From Streptomyces canus 299MFChir4.1 (lineage in GTDB: Bacteria; Actinomycetota; Actinomycetes; Streptomycetales; Streptomycetaceae), in assembly GCF_000383615.1 (NCBI RefSeq), contig NZ_KB911605.1, forward strand, positions 1-64,000: a DNA stretch of 64,000 nt, written 5' to 3'. The translations under genes were made by a program, and so were the position numbers. This document shows positions 16,979 through 25,700 of this stretch, piece after piece (within the stretch, counting starts at the first letter, position 1; every line of letters starts with the position of its first letter). The notes under the pieces are model-generated. The model ran no database searches. It saw nothing but the letters and a program-made list of their open reading frames with translations, and was not told the origin of the DNA.

Positions 16979-17122
16979 ATGATGAACCTAGGGCTCGCGA
17001 ACCCCGGGCTGCACACGGTTCCGGTGGCTGCGGGGGTGCAAGCTTTCGACGCCAAGGTCCGTCCTCACGTAACGAGACGGGTGCTCCGGTCGTCGGGATT
17101 TGGTCCGAGCCCCTTGCAGTAG
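16979..17122 (+). CDS. Candidate 47-residue small protein with a strong ribosome site
   Basis: GGGGAGGG lies 7 bases before a double ATG (16979/16982). The frame reads MMNLGLANPGLHTVPVAAG and then a basic stretch (KVRPHVTRRVLRSS), ending GFGPSPLQ. No homology is recognised. It sits alone in a 724-bp gap, so it would have its own promoter; TAGGTTAAT near 16941 could be a -10-like element. Possible roles are a small regulator, a leader, or a ribosomal peptide precursor. The assignment rests on the ribosome site and open frame alone. Confidence 0.4.
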   Translation: MMNLGLANPGLHTVPVAAGVQAFDAKVRPHVTRRVLRSSGFGPSPLQ

Positions 17123-17433
17123 GGGACATCTTTGACACGGGGGCGATGCTCTGATGCGCGACAGCCAACCTGCCGACTCAGTCGGCCGTTCGACGGGCTT
17201 TTGCGTGAGAGGCCACTTCGAGGCATGCCTCCTTCAATAGATACAGTCGATGACTTCTGCCGTGGACTGGTACTGACGATAGCGAACCGGTTCGAGCAGC
17301 TTGAAGGACTTTCATCCGCTTGATCCTATCCGCGTCGACCGCGCGGAAATTTCAAGCGTCCACGAAAAGCTGCTCGATGTCGGGTCAACTTTCGCATTCC
17401 CCCAGGGGAACAAGAAGAGGAAGGCTCTCTCGC

Positions 17434-18207
17434 GTGCGCACTATGGTTGAAGCTGATATAGAAGTGATTGTGAGCTGGTCCAACCCGCGCCACCCCGACG
17501 GTCCCCAGTTCGCGGAGCAGAGCAGACTGAGGGCCGGCGATCGACTGAGTTTCGGCAGGGTGAGTGGTACCGGAAAACTGCAACCCGGCGCCACGCCCGG
17601 CATTGGAGCGTTCGAGGTTTCCGACCGGCACCTCCTCTTCTCGAACCTCACCGCAAGCACTACCTTCGCGATCGAGAACCTGGAAGGCGGCACGGAACTC
17701 GTAAAAGCACGTCCTCGTCAATTGGACATGGTAATCCCGTTCGAGATGTCGCGCATCCTGATACCTACCGGTACGAGCGTAAGTGAAATCACCGTCTTCG
17801 CTTCCCCGCCGGTCCTGCTTCGGTCCGACCAGGCCACCACGTTTTCCGCCTCCGCCGTATCCAAGCTGGATACGACAAGTAAGTATTTCGCCGTTCTCGT
17901 CGCGCTGTGTGAGCCACGGTTGCGCGGTTCGTCCATGGCGGCCGTACCGTCCGTTCAGGAGGTGGCCGAAAGACTCAAGCGGACCAAGCAATTCAGGGGC
18001 GCGAACCGGAGCAGCATCAACTACCACATCGACTATCTGGCCGACCGGAAGCTCCCGGTCAGCCAGTGGGCCAAATATGTGGACGAGGGTCGCATGCATT
18101 CCAAGCGCGAAGCCCTGGTCGCGTTCGCACTCCGCTTCGACCTGGTGCGAGAGGAACATCTCAGCCTGCTCCCCGACCTCAAGTACGCGAGGGTCCTGCG
18201 TCGGTGA
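17434..18207 (+). CDS. Putative cluster regulator with FHA-like and helix-turn-helix parts
   Basis: A 257-residue protein. Residues about 25-120 suggest an FHA-like beta sandwich (RLRAGDRLSFGRVSG and VSDRHLLFSNLTAS are in the expected positions). The C-terminal part (VQEVAERLKRTKQFRGANRSSINYHIDYLADR) looks like a winged helix or helix-turn-helix. Similar two-part proteins are found as regulators in Streptomyces clusters. It could bind the recurring 20-bp motif, but that is inference. GTG 17434 is chosen because AAGAGGAAGG lies about 10 bases upstream; the ATG nine bases later is too far from it. A half-site GGTACTGAC lies at 17269-17277, about 160 bp upstream. Confidence 0.6.
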   Translation: MRTMVEADIEVIVSWSNPRHPDGPQFAEQSRLRAGDRLSFGRVSGTGKLQPGATPGIGAFEVSDRHLLFSNLTASTTFAIENLEGGTELVKARPRQLDMVIPFEMSRILIPTGTSVSEITVFASPPVLLRSDQATTFSASAVSKLDTTSKYFAVLVALCEPRLRGSSMAAVPSVQEVAERLKRTKQFRGANRSSINYHIDYLADRKLPVSQWAKYVDEGRMHSKREALVAFALRFDLVREEHLSLLPDLKYARVLRR

Positions 18208-18284
18208 ACCGCGGGTCTCCCTGTCAGCCGGTCGCCGGCCAGGCGCGATTCCATGAAGGTTCTTCACCCAGATAGGATGCGTTT

Positions 18285-19052
18285 ATGGAGCCTGCACCTC
18301 TGAAGGTCGGGACCTGGAATATCGGGGGAGGGATCCTCGGCGAGTCCCATCAGCGAGGCGTGGATCCATCACTCGATCGTTATGCGTCAGTCCTGGAGGA
18401 ATGCGGGCCCGACGTGCTGTGTCTGCAGGAGGCGCACGATTACCACGGACGTCAGGTGGGCCAGGCGGAATGGCTGGCGAAGCATCTGGGGTATCCGTAT
18501 TTCGCGTCCTTCCCGACAAGCAGGTCTCACATGGTGGAGGACGCTTCCCTGGCGCTGGGGATCGTGTCCCGGTTCCCCATCCGGGATGCCGTGTACAAGC
18601 AGTTCCCGAATCCCCGGCTCCGGGTCGTCGGCCCGAACGGCGAGAACTGGGAGCTGCACGACAAGGGTTATGTGGTCGGTCAGTTGGATCTGGGCTGGGG
18701 AACGCTCGGACTGGTCAATGGGCACTGCTTTCCGCTCCAGCACTTCGGAATAAGCCCGACCGAGCCGGTTTTTGCGCAGATGTGGCGCATGCTGACGGCC
18801 GATCTGCTGGCCGTCGGCGCCGCCGGTCCAGCACTCGCCGCCGTCGACCTGAACTACGCGCGGATCAGGGACCTGCTGGTCGATGTCCTGCGTCCGGGGC
18901 GTTATTTCAACGCATTCGACGGTACCCCCACAACGCCCCAGGGCGTACAGAAGGACTACATTCTCTACGGGGAATCGATCCGGTTGCTCACCACCACGGT
19001 GGCGTCGACCGGTTCGGACCATTCATATTGCCAAGCAAGTTTTCTGATGTAG
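18285..19052 (+). CDS. Endonuclease/exonuclease/phosphatase (EEP) family protein
   Basis: A 255-residue Mg-dependent hydrolase fold with all EEP motifs in order: TWNIGGG (Asn), CLQEAHD (Glu ligand), VNGHCFP, AAVDLNY (Asp/Asn) and GSDHSY (catalytic Asp/His). Family members cleave phosphodiesters or phosphomonoesters of nucleic acids, lipids or nucleotides. There is no signal peptide, so it acts in the cytoplasm. In this cluster a nucleotide by-product such as 3'-phosphoadenosine 5'-phosphate from sulfation is a conceivable substrate, but nothing in the sequence proves it. Confidence 0.85.
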   Translation: MEPAPLKVGTWNIGGGILGESHQRGVDPSLDRYASVLEECGPDVLCLQEAHDYHGRQVGQAEWLAKHLGYPYFASFPTSRSHMVEDASLALGIVSRFPIRDAVYKQFPNPRLRVVGPNGENWELHDKGYVVGQLDLGWGTLGLVNGHCFPLQHFGISPTEPVFAQMWRMLTADLLAVGAAGPALAAVDLNYARIRDLLVDVLRPGRYFNAFDGTPTTPQGVQKDYILYGESIRLLTTTVASTGSDHSYCQASFLM

Positions 19053-19118
19053 CTCGGGCGGGACGTACGGCTCCATGACTGCACGTGACATGAGCAACCG
19101 GCTGCGAGAGGGATCTGA

Positions 19119-19841
19119 ATGGGAATGCACGATGCGCGAAGTCACCGGCCTGTCGTCGCTGTCGTAGGACTTGGCATAGCCGGTTCGCTTGCGGTAGTGC
19201 ATCTGTGTGATGGATCGTCGAGCCATCCTCAGAATGGGCCGATAGAACTGCTCCTCATAGATCCGGGCGTTGTGGCCGGAGACCTTCGACCTCATCGAGA
19301 CTCGGCGCAGCGCCTGCTGAGCGCGCGTGTCGAGGACATGAGCTGCTACGAGAGAGAAGCCGACCACTTTGCGCGTTGGCTGTGCCGGCGTGGTGAATGC
19401 CCGTCGGAGACCGGTCTGACGCCCACCTGGTATCGCTACCAGAATTACCTTGCGCACACCGTCGGCGAGTCGATCATCCAGGCGACCGGCTCTGCGACTG
19501 TGCGGAGAATCAAGAACCGTGTGGAGCAGATCGAAAAAACGGATGAGTCCGGGTATGTCCTCTATTTGGACAACGGTGAGCTCTGTCGGGTGGATTCCGT
19601 GGTCATGGCGACCGGACTGAGATGCGCCTGGGAGCCGAAGGACGGTGATCGGTGGGCATCGCGGTCCGTCGACGGTGACGTTTCTGAGCCCCGTGGCAGC
19701 GAGATGGGATGGGGACCTCACGCGCACTTCCTGCCGGATCACCGTGAAATGCGATCGTCCAGTCCCCTGGACTGTGTGCCGCTTCTACGTCGAGAAGCGG
19801 CGAAGGTTGCCGCTTCGGTACTCGCGGTCCGGGCGTCGTGA
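19119..19841 (+). CDS. Short FAD/NAD(P)-binding protein (NAD_binding_9-like)
   Basis: The 240-residue protein starts with a dinucleotide loop VVGLGIAGSLAVVHL near residue 15. It keeps the features of the FAD/NAD(P)-binding domain found in much larger (450-600 residue) proteins: LLLIDPG, then HFARWLCRRG, YRYQNYL and VVMATGLR. The rest of the usual protein is missing and the C-terminus becomes low-complexity after residue 180. It may be a minimal oxidoreductase or a truncation. It lies between the EEP gene and cysD on the same strand; an 18-codon frame (19838-19894) overlaps its stop and the cysD start. Confidence 0.65.
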   Translation: MGMHDARSHRPVVAVVGLGIAGSLAVVHLCDGSSSHPQNGPIELLLIDPGVVAGDLRPHRDSAQRLLSARVEDMSCYEREADHFARWLCRRGECPSETGLTPTWYRYQNYLAHTVGESIIQATGSATVRRIKNRVEQIEKTDESGYVLYLDNGELCRVDSVVMATGLRCAWEPKDGDRWASRSVDGDVSEPRGSEMGWGPHAHFLPDHREMRSSSPLDCVPLLRREAAKVAASVLAVRAS

Positions 19842-19890
19842 AGAGGACCGGATGGAGCGTCAGTCCTCGGCGTCCGCGGGAGGGTGATCA

Positions 19891-20823
19891 GTGAGCGGCG
19901 TGCACTCCTCCCCAGATGTGCGTGTTCTCGGTCGGGACCCCCATCTGGACGTACTCGAGTCGGAAGGCGTGCATATCTTCCGCGAGGTGGCGGGCGAGTT
20001 CGAGCGGCCGGTGATCCTCTTCTCGGGTGGCAAGGACTCCATGGTCATGCTGCACCTCGCGTTGAAGGCCTTCAGGCCGGCCCCGCTGCCGTTCGGGCTG
20101 CTGCATGTCGACACGGGGCACAATTTTCCCGAGGTGCTGTCCTTTCGGGACCGTGTCGTCAAGCAACACGGGGTGCGGTTGCACGTCGCCTCCGTACAGG
20201 AGTTCATCGATCGCGGAGAGCTGCGGGAGCGCCCGGACGGCACCCGTAACCCGCTGCAGACACAGCCGCTCCTGGCCGCCATAGAGACGGCCCGGTACGA
20301 CGCGGTGTTCGGCGGCGGACGGCGCGACGAGGAGAAGGCCCGGGCGAAGGAACGGGTGTTCTCGCTGCGCGACCAGTTCGGCGGCTGGGATCCCCGCAGG
20401 CAGCGCCCCGAGCTGTGGCAGCTGTACAACGGACGGCACGCTCCCGGCGAGCACGTACGGGTCTTCCCGCTGTCCAACTGGACCGAGCTGGACGTGTGGC
20501 AGTACATCGCCCGCGAGGGCATCGAGCTGCCCCGGATCTACTTCGCGCATGAACGTGAGGTGTTCCGGCGCTCGGGGATGTGGCTGACCGCGGGCGAGTG
20601 GGGCGGCCCGAAGGAGGGCGAACCGACAGAGGTCCGACTGGTGCGCTACCGCACCGTCGGCGACATGTCCTGTACCGGTGCCGTGGACTCCGCGGCCACC
20701 ACGCTGGACGCGGTGATCGCCGAGATCGCGGCTTCCCGGCTCACCGAACGGGGTGCGACGCGTGCCGACGACAGACTCTCCGAGGCCGCGATGGAGGACC
20801 GCAAGCGTGACGGCTACTTCTGA
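19891..20823 (+). CDS. cysD: Sulfate adenylyltransferase subunit 2 (CysD)
   Basis: ATP sulfurylase small subunit, which forms adenosine 5'-phosphosulfate (APS) with CysN. The 310-residue protein has the PP-loop SGGKDSMVMLHLALK near residue 49, and the family features GGGRRDEEKARAKERVFSLRD, FPLSNWTELDVWQYI and RYRTVGDMSCTGAVDS. Inside a biosynthetic cluster it should provide APS for sulfation rather than for cysteine synthesis. The expected partner cysN lies 1.4 kb downstream, separated by an ATP-grasp gene. GTG start preceded by GGGAGGG. Confidence 0.95.
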   Translation: MSGVHSSPDVRVLGRDPHLDVLESEGVHIFREVAGEFERPVILFSGGKDSMVMLHLALKAFRPAPLPFGLLHVDTGHNFPEVLSFRDRVVKQHGVRLHVASVQEFIDRGELRERPDGTRNPLQTQPLLAAIETARYDAVFGGGRRDEEKARAKERVFSLRDQFGGWDPRRQRPELWQLYNGRHAPGEHVRVFPLSNWTELDVWQYIAREGIELPRIYFAHEREVFRRSGMWLTAGEWGGPKEGEPTEVRLVRYRTVGDMSCTGAVDSAATTLDAVIAEIAASRLTERGATRADDRLSEAAMEDRKRDGYF

Positions 20824-20918
20824 CCGGCCACGCTACGGCGCCGAGGCCGACGCTGCTGGCGCTCCTTTCGTACAAGTCCCATCCACGCGATACGTCTCGT
20901 CTTTTGGGGAGTGCTGAT

Positions 20919-22139
20919 ATGCAGCAAGCGCCGGCCGTCCTCCACCTTGGCTGGATGTACCCGGCCATCGCCGCGCTCATCCGTTCCGGGGCGGCCGTGA
21001 CCTGCGCGGTGAAACCCGCCGACGCACCGGCCGTCCGCGCGATGGGCGCACGCGCGGTGGTGGTGTCCGATCCGGCCCGCAGCACCGATGTGCTGGCCGG
21101 ACTCGACCGGGCCGGCCTGGCCCCCGATGTCTTCGACGTCGTGTGCAGCGGGATGGAGCTCTGCCTCCTCGACGCGGCGGCGGTCTCGGGCGACGCGACG
21201 GCGATCGCCCGGGCGCTGGCGATGCGCGACAAATTCATCCAGAAGCGTGCCGTCCGAGAGGCCGGGGTGCGGACCGCCGACTGCGCCGTGCTGGAGGCGC
21301 CCGGTGCCGCGGCCGTACTGCCGTCGTTCCCACAGGTGCTCAAGCCACTGGACGGCGCCGGGGCCCGGAACACGTTTCTGGTCGCCGACGAGCAGGACCT
21401 GGCCGCCGTCCTCCGACAGCCGGGGGTCGCCGCCACCGGCGGGCCCTGGCTGTCGGAGGAGTACGTGCCCGGCGTCGAGTTCCAGGTCGACGGGTTCGTG
21501 GAGGGCGGGGAGCTGCGGCTGTTGTCGATCTCCCGGTACGTGCAGAACCTGATCGAGGTGCACAGCGGCGGGCTGGTGGCCAACATCGTGCTGCCGCCAC
21601 ACGCTCACCCGGAGCTGTACGCGAAGGTCGGGGCGCTGGCCGAAACGGCTTTCAAGGCGCTCGGGCACCACGACGGGATCTTCCACCTGGAGGTTTTCCA
21701 GCACGCCGAGGACGGAGACATCGTATTCGGCGAATGCGGGGCGCGCGTGGGCGGAGGCCGGACCGACGAGGTCATCGAGCGTGCCTTCGGCGTCCGGCTG
21801 CACGACGTGTGGGCCAGGCTGGCGATCGGCCGCGCCTCCGGCGTCACCGGTTCCCCCGGCCACGTCGACGGCACAGTGTTCGGCGGCATGCTCCTGTCCG
21901 CACAACCGGGCCTCATACGCGCCGTGCCCTCCGACCGCGAGGTCCTGGACCGGCCCGGCGTGGTGTACGCCGAAGTCACCGCCGGTCCCGGCACGGTCCT
22001 GCCCGACATCACCGAGGGCACGCATCTGTGGGCCGGTCTCGCGGTCGTCTCCGGGGTGGACGAACAGGAGGTCGAGGACCGCATGCGACGGCTCGCCGAC
22101 TGGTTCACCGCGCGGGTCGTCTACGAGGCGGCCGACTGA
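20919..22139 (+). CDS. Second ATP-grasp carboxylate-amine ligase
   Basis: A 406-residue ATP-grasp enzyme. Features are the lysine strand FPQVLKPLDGAGARNTFLV near residue 140, the hinge WLSEEYVPGVEFQVDGF, and the metal-ligand strand DIVFGECGARVGGGRTDEVI. The resemblance is to L-amino-acid ligases and BtrJ-type enzymes, which join a carboxylate to an amine or carrier thiol with ATP hydrolysis to ADP. It differs clearly from the first ATP-grasp protein of the cluster, so the two probably form different bonds. ATG 20919 is chosen because GGGGAG lies 7 bases upstream. Its position between cysD and cysN is unusual. Confidence 0.85.
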   Translation: MQQAPAVLHLGWMYPAIAALIRSGAAVTCAVKPADAPAVRAMGARAVVVSDPARSTDVLAGLDRAGLAPDVFDVVCSGMELCLLDAAAVSGDATAIARALAMRDKFIQKRAVREAGVRTADCAVLEAPGAAAVLPSFPQVLKPLDGAGARNTFLVADEQDLAAVLRQPGVAATGGPWLSEEYVPGVEFQVDGFVEGGELRLLSISRYVQNLIEVHSGGLVANIVLPPHAHPELYAKVGALAETAFKALGHHDGIFHLEVFQHAEDGDIVFGECGARVGGGRTDEVIERAFGVRLHDVWARLAIGRASGVTGSPGHVDGTVFGGMLLSAQPGLIRAVPSDREVLDRPGVVYAEVTAGPGTVLPDITEGTHLWAGLAVVSGVDEQEVEDRMRRLADWFTARVVYEAAD

Positions 22140-22265
22140 GCCAGCCGCGCCCTTCACGGGGGGCCTGCACGTATCGGCGGCCGAGGGGCGCGTCGATGAG
22201 CGCGCCACCGCGCTGCCCATGGCTCGCACGGTGGCGGAAGACCACAACTGCGAAGGACCTTTCTG

Positions 22266-23600
22266 ATGTCCACGACCATCGCGGCCGAGCAGCTTCCGGC
22301 CACCACCCTGCTGCGGTTCGCCACCGCGGGCTCCGTCGACGACGGCAAGTCCACCCTCGTGGGACGGCTGCTGCACGACTCCAAGTCGGTCCTCGCCGAC
22401 CAGTTGGAGGCCGTCGAGCGCGTCTCGAAGAGCCGCGGTCAGCAGGCCCCGGACCTGGCGCTGCTCACCGACGGCCTGCGCGCCGAACGCGAACAGGGCA
22501 TCACCATCGACGTGGCCTACCGCTACTTCGCCACCCCGAAGCGCCGGTTCATCCTCGCCGACACCCCCGGCCACGTGCAGTACACCCGCAACATGGTCAC
22601 CGGCGCCTCCACCGCCGAGCTGACCGTGATCCTCGTCGACGCCCGCAACGGCGTCGTCGAGCAGACCCGCCGGCACGCCGCGATCGCCGCGCTGCTGCGG
22701 GTGCCGCACGTGGTGCTGGCCGTGAACAAGATGGACCTCGTCGGCTACGAGGAGGCCGTCTTCGCGGCGATCGCCGAGGAGTTCACCGAGTACGCCTCGG
22801 CGCTGGGGTGCCGCGAGATCACGGCGATCCCCATCTCGGCGCTGGTGGGCGACAACGTGGTGGAACCTCACGCCCACATGGACTGGTACGACGGTCCGAC
22901 CGTGCTGGAGCACCTGGAAACGGTGCCGGTCAGCGACGGCCTGACCGACTGCCAAGCACGGTTCCCCGTGCAGTACGTGATCCGCGCGCAGACCAGCGAG
23001 CACCCCGACTATCGCGGCTGCGCCGGCCAGATCGCCACCGGCACCTTCCGCGTCGGCGAGGCCGTCACCCTGTTGCCCTCGGGACGTACGACGAAGATCA
23101 TGGGCATCGACCGGCTCGGCGAGGCGGTCGACGTGGCGTGCGCCCCGCAGTCGGTGACGCTGCTCCTGGAGGACGACATCGACGTCTCGCGCGGCGACCT
23201 CATCGTGCCCACGGCGGATGCGCCCGCCCTCACCCAGGACATCGAGGCCACCGTCTGCCACGTCGCCGACACCTCACTGACGGTGGGACAGCGGGTGTTG
23301 CTCAAGCACGCGACTCGCGTCGTCAAGGCGATCGTCAGGGAGATCCCCTCCCGGCTGACGCTGGAGGACCTCTCGGACCACCTCAGCCCGAGGCTGCTGA
23401 GGGCGAACGACATCGGCCGGGTGCATGTGCGCACCGCGGAACCACTGCCCATCGACGCCTACGCCGACTCCCCCCGGACCGGATCCTTCCTGCTCATCGA
23501 TCCGGCCGACGGCACCACGCTCACCGCCGGCATGGCGGGCACCGCCTTCACGGCCCCTGCCGCGCAGACCGTACAGGGCGACGAGGGGTGGGGGTTCTGA
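22266..23600 (+). CDS. cysN: Sulfate adenylyltransferase subunit 1 (CysN), GTPase
   Basis: GTP-driven large subunit of ATP sulfurylase, 444 residues. G1 is GSVDDGKSTLVGR near residue 22, G3 is DTPGHVQYTRNM, and G4 is NKMDLV; an EF-Tu-like barrel follows. There is no C-terminal APS kinase domain as in CysNC fusions, and no cysC is in the window, so PAPS formation would need an APS kinase encoded elsewhere. Together with cysD (19.9 kb) and the sulfotransferase at 25.7-26.4 kb it makes a sulfation module. Confidence 0.95.
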   Translation: MSTTIAAEQLPATTLLRFATAGSVDDGKSTLVGRLLHDSKSVLADQLEAVERVSKSRGQQAPDLALLTDGLRAEREQGITIDVAYRYFATPKRRFILADTPGHVQYTRNMVTGASTAELTVILVDARNGVVEQTRRHAAIAALLRVPHVVLAVNKMDLVGYEEAVFAAIAEEFTEYASALGCREITAIPISALVGDNVVEPHAHMDWYDGPTVLEHLETVPVSDGLTDCQARFPVQYVIRAQTSEHPDYRGCAGQIATGTFRVGEAVTLLPSGRTTKIMGIDRLGEAVDVACAPQSVTLLLEDDIDVSRGDLIVPTADAPALTQDIEATVCHVADTSLTVGQRVLLKHATRVVKAIVREIPSRLTLEDLSDHLSPRLLRANDIGRVHVRTAEPLPIDAYADSPRTGSFLLIDPADGTTLTAGMAGTAFTAPAAQTVQGDEGWGF

Positions 23601-23754
23601 GCTGAGCCGGGGCGCGTTCGCCGCCCTCGCCGTCGTGGCCGCCGACACGGCTCAGGGGACGACGCGGTGCGTCGGTCGGCGGCGGGGCCGTCTCGGTTCG
23701 GGGCGGTGGTCCTGACCGTCTGGCACGAGCCAGTGGATCACCTGCCCTTCGGCG

Positions 23755-24351
23755 TCAGCGGGTCGCAGGCCAGGCGACGTTGTCGAGGAACTGCTCCACC
23801 GCTGTCGCCACCTCGCCGAGCACATCGGCGGATTCCTTGAGGGGACGACCGGGCACGAACATGCTGTGATCGGCGCCCGCGACCTCGACCACATGCGGAG
23901 TGAGCGACCGGGCGATGTCACCGTCCCAGAACTCGTCGGCTGTCCCGCCGACGAGCAGGAAGGGCGCGGCGCTCTGCTCCAGACCCTTGATGATCTTCGC
24001 AGCGACCGGTGAGTTGGCCAGAAACGGCGTGAACCAGATGGCGGGCAGACTGTATTCGGCCGCTACGGGTGCCGCTCGACAGCCGAGCGACTTGGCGATG
24101 ATCACCGTATCGCCGGCGCCGACTGCCGTCAGTTCTTTGACCGCTGAGGTCACCCGCGCGATGATCATTGCGTCTACGTCATCGGAGTCCAGGTCCCCGG
24201 CGCCGAGGTCCCACTCGACCGGGTACATGAACGCCTCGCGCCGTGCCGCCGCCTCCCGGTTGAACATCAGCAGGGACGTGCCCGGACCGTAGACCCTGCC
24301 GGGCGCTATGACCACAGACCGCCTGTTGGGCTTGCTGTTCTCGTCCGTCAT
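23755..24351 (-). CDS. Small alpha/beta hydrolase
   Basis: A 198-residue hydrolase-fold protein without signal peptide. The nucleophile elbow reads IIAKSLGCRAAP (Ser in AKSLG instead of the usual GxSxG). GGTADEFWD supplies the acid and GADHSMFVPG the histidine, so the triad looks intact. It is the last gene of a three-gene minus-strand unit with the FemAB-like protein and the sulfotransferase. Hydrolysis or transfer of an ester or amide in the pathway is possible; the substrate is unknown. Confidence 0.75.
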   Translation of the reverse strand: MTDENSKPNRRSVVIAPGRVYGPGTSLLMFNREAAARREAFMYPVEWDLGAGDLDSDDVDAMIIARVTSAVKELTAVGAGDTVIIAKSLGCRAAPVAAEYSLPAIWFTPFLANSPVAAKIIKGLEQSAAPFLLVGGTADEFWDGDIARSLTPHVVEVAGADHSMFVPGRPLKESADVLGEVATAVEQFLDNVAWPATR

Positions 24352-24401
24352 TTCCTCATCCTGTTTCTACGCGATGGCTCGGGTTCGACAGGGGCGGGTG
24401 G

Positions 24402-25475
24402 TCAGCCATCTGGGCCCCGGCGGGCGAGCCGCTTCGTTTCGTCGATGCCGAGCACACCATTGGAATTCTCCGTGAAAACGGCGCCCCGGATGGCTTTGGG
24501 CGCCTCCGACGTCCTGCCGTAGCGTAGGTGGTTGATTCCCCGGGCCTGTGCGTACTGGAACGGCTGGTGGAACCCCACGCTGATGTACACCGCAAGGTGT
24601 TCTTCATCGTTCTCGCCGGACAGCCCGAACTCGCACACCTCCATCTCGTCCGCCCACACCACGGCTGTCGCCACACCGCGCAAGGTGGGCGACCGAGCGG
24701 TGAACACAATCACGTCGACGTCAGGATTTTCCTGCAGATCGGAATAGCGGAAATCCACGAATTCGGGTGGCTCAGGGTCGCCTTTGGCGGTGTGCTGGCG
24801 GGAAATCAGTTCGGCAGCCCAGGGGCGGGCTTCGTCCCAGGACAACGCCCCGCCGCCCGCCACTCCATCTGTCACCGGTGTCGCCGCGATCCTGCGTCGG
24901 TCCTGGCGGAGCGTCCTCCGCACCCGGCGGGGAAGCCTGTTCTCCCACTCAGGATCGGCCAGACCGAACACGTGGGCCTCACGTGGCAGTTCGACCCAGG
25001 TGATGCGGTCATCGGTGGCCGCGTCCAGCGCGTTCCTGGCATCGGCGTGCATGTAGGGGAACACCAGACAGCGGTCCTCGTCCGCGGCGAACCGGGCGAG
25101 TTCGACCAGGAGACTTCGCAGAGTGTCCGGTGTCCTGGACTCCACGTCGACGTGAAGACCGGTGCGCCGGTCACCGCATCCGCCGACCAGCAGCGACGCC
25201 CGGGGTGTGCAGTCGTCTCCGGCTCCGTCCGGCAGGCCCCATGAACGCGGGTCGTATCTGGGGTCCGGCCATGAGCTCATGCGGGACCGGTAGACCGGGA
25301 TGGCCGCCCTCAGCCGGTCGTCTTCGGCCCACCAGAGGTAGCGGCTGATCCACCTGGGGTCCTGCTCCTTCTGAAGCAGGCGGGTGTACGAGGAAGCGAA
25401 ACCAGCGGTTCTGTCGAGAGCGTCGAACTGCTTCTGGTCGAAGTCCGCGACAGCCGAGGTGAAGCTGATCGCCAT
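24402..25475 (-). CDS. FemAB/GNAT-like acyltransferase
   Basis: A 357-residue protein resembling GNAT-fold N-acyltransferases of the FemAB/peptidoglycan-bridge type. Recognisable parts are RNALDAATDDRITWVELPRE, LPRRVRRTLRQDRRRI and, near the C-terminus, FQYAQARGINHLRYGRTSEAPKAIRG. Family members transfer aminoacyl groups, often from aminoacyl-tRNA, to an amine; others acetylate. In a cluster without multimodular NRPSs such an enzyme could form one of the peptide bonds, which is an inference. ATG 25475 is preferred over an upstream frame rich in Gly/Pro/Arg. It lies between the hydrolase and the sulfotransferase on the same strand. Confidence 0.7.
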   Translation of the reverse strand: MAISFTSAVADFDQKQFDALDRTAGFASSYTRLLQKEQDPRWISRYLWWAEDDRLRAAIPVYRSRMSSWPDPRYDPRSWGLPDGAGDDCTPRASLLVGGCGDRRTGLHVDVESRTPDTLRSLLVELARFAADEDRCLVFPYMHADARNALDAATDDRITWVELPREAHVFGLADPEWENRLPRRVRRTLRQDRRRIAATPVTDGVAGGGALSWDEARPWAAELISRQHTAKGDPEPPEFVDFRYSDLQENPDVDVIVFTARSPTLRGVATAVVWADEMEVCEFGLSGENDEEHLAVYISVGFHQPFQYAQARGINHLRYGRTSEAPKAIRGAVFTENSNGVLGIDETKRLARRGPDG

Positions 25476-25700
25476 GTATCCAGCCCTCCGTGATCCGGTG
25501 TCCAAGGTGCCGGCACATCCGTTCCCCGGCCGTCCTGGAGGCGCCGTCGGGGCGTGAACCCCGCCTGCCACCGCGCCGAGGGGTGCTGCCGAGAGACGGC
25601 CAGGCCGGCCGGCGACGGCAGGCAGTTCGGACAGGAGGAGCCCAAGAGCACTCTGCAAGAGGATCGGCTGCGGGTGTGACTCCGCTCCGGGGCGGCGGGG

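Noticed and set aside
17267..17280. GGTACTGACGAT as a full cluster motif before the regulator gene
   Set aside because: Only the left half-site matches; kept as a note in the regulator entry.
19838..19894. An 18-codon frame linking the FAD protein stop to the cysD start
   Set aside because: Overlaps at both ends are intriguing, but such short GTGA-linked frames arise easily by chance and it has no ribosome site of its own.
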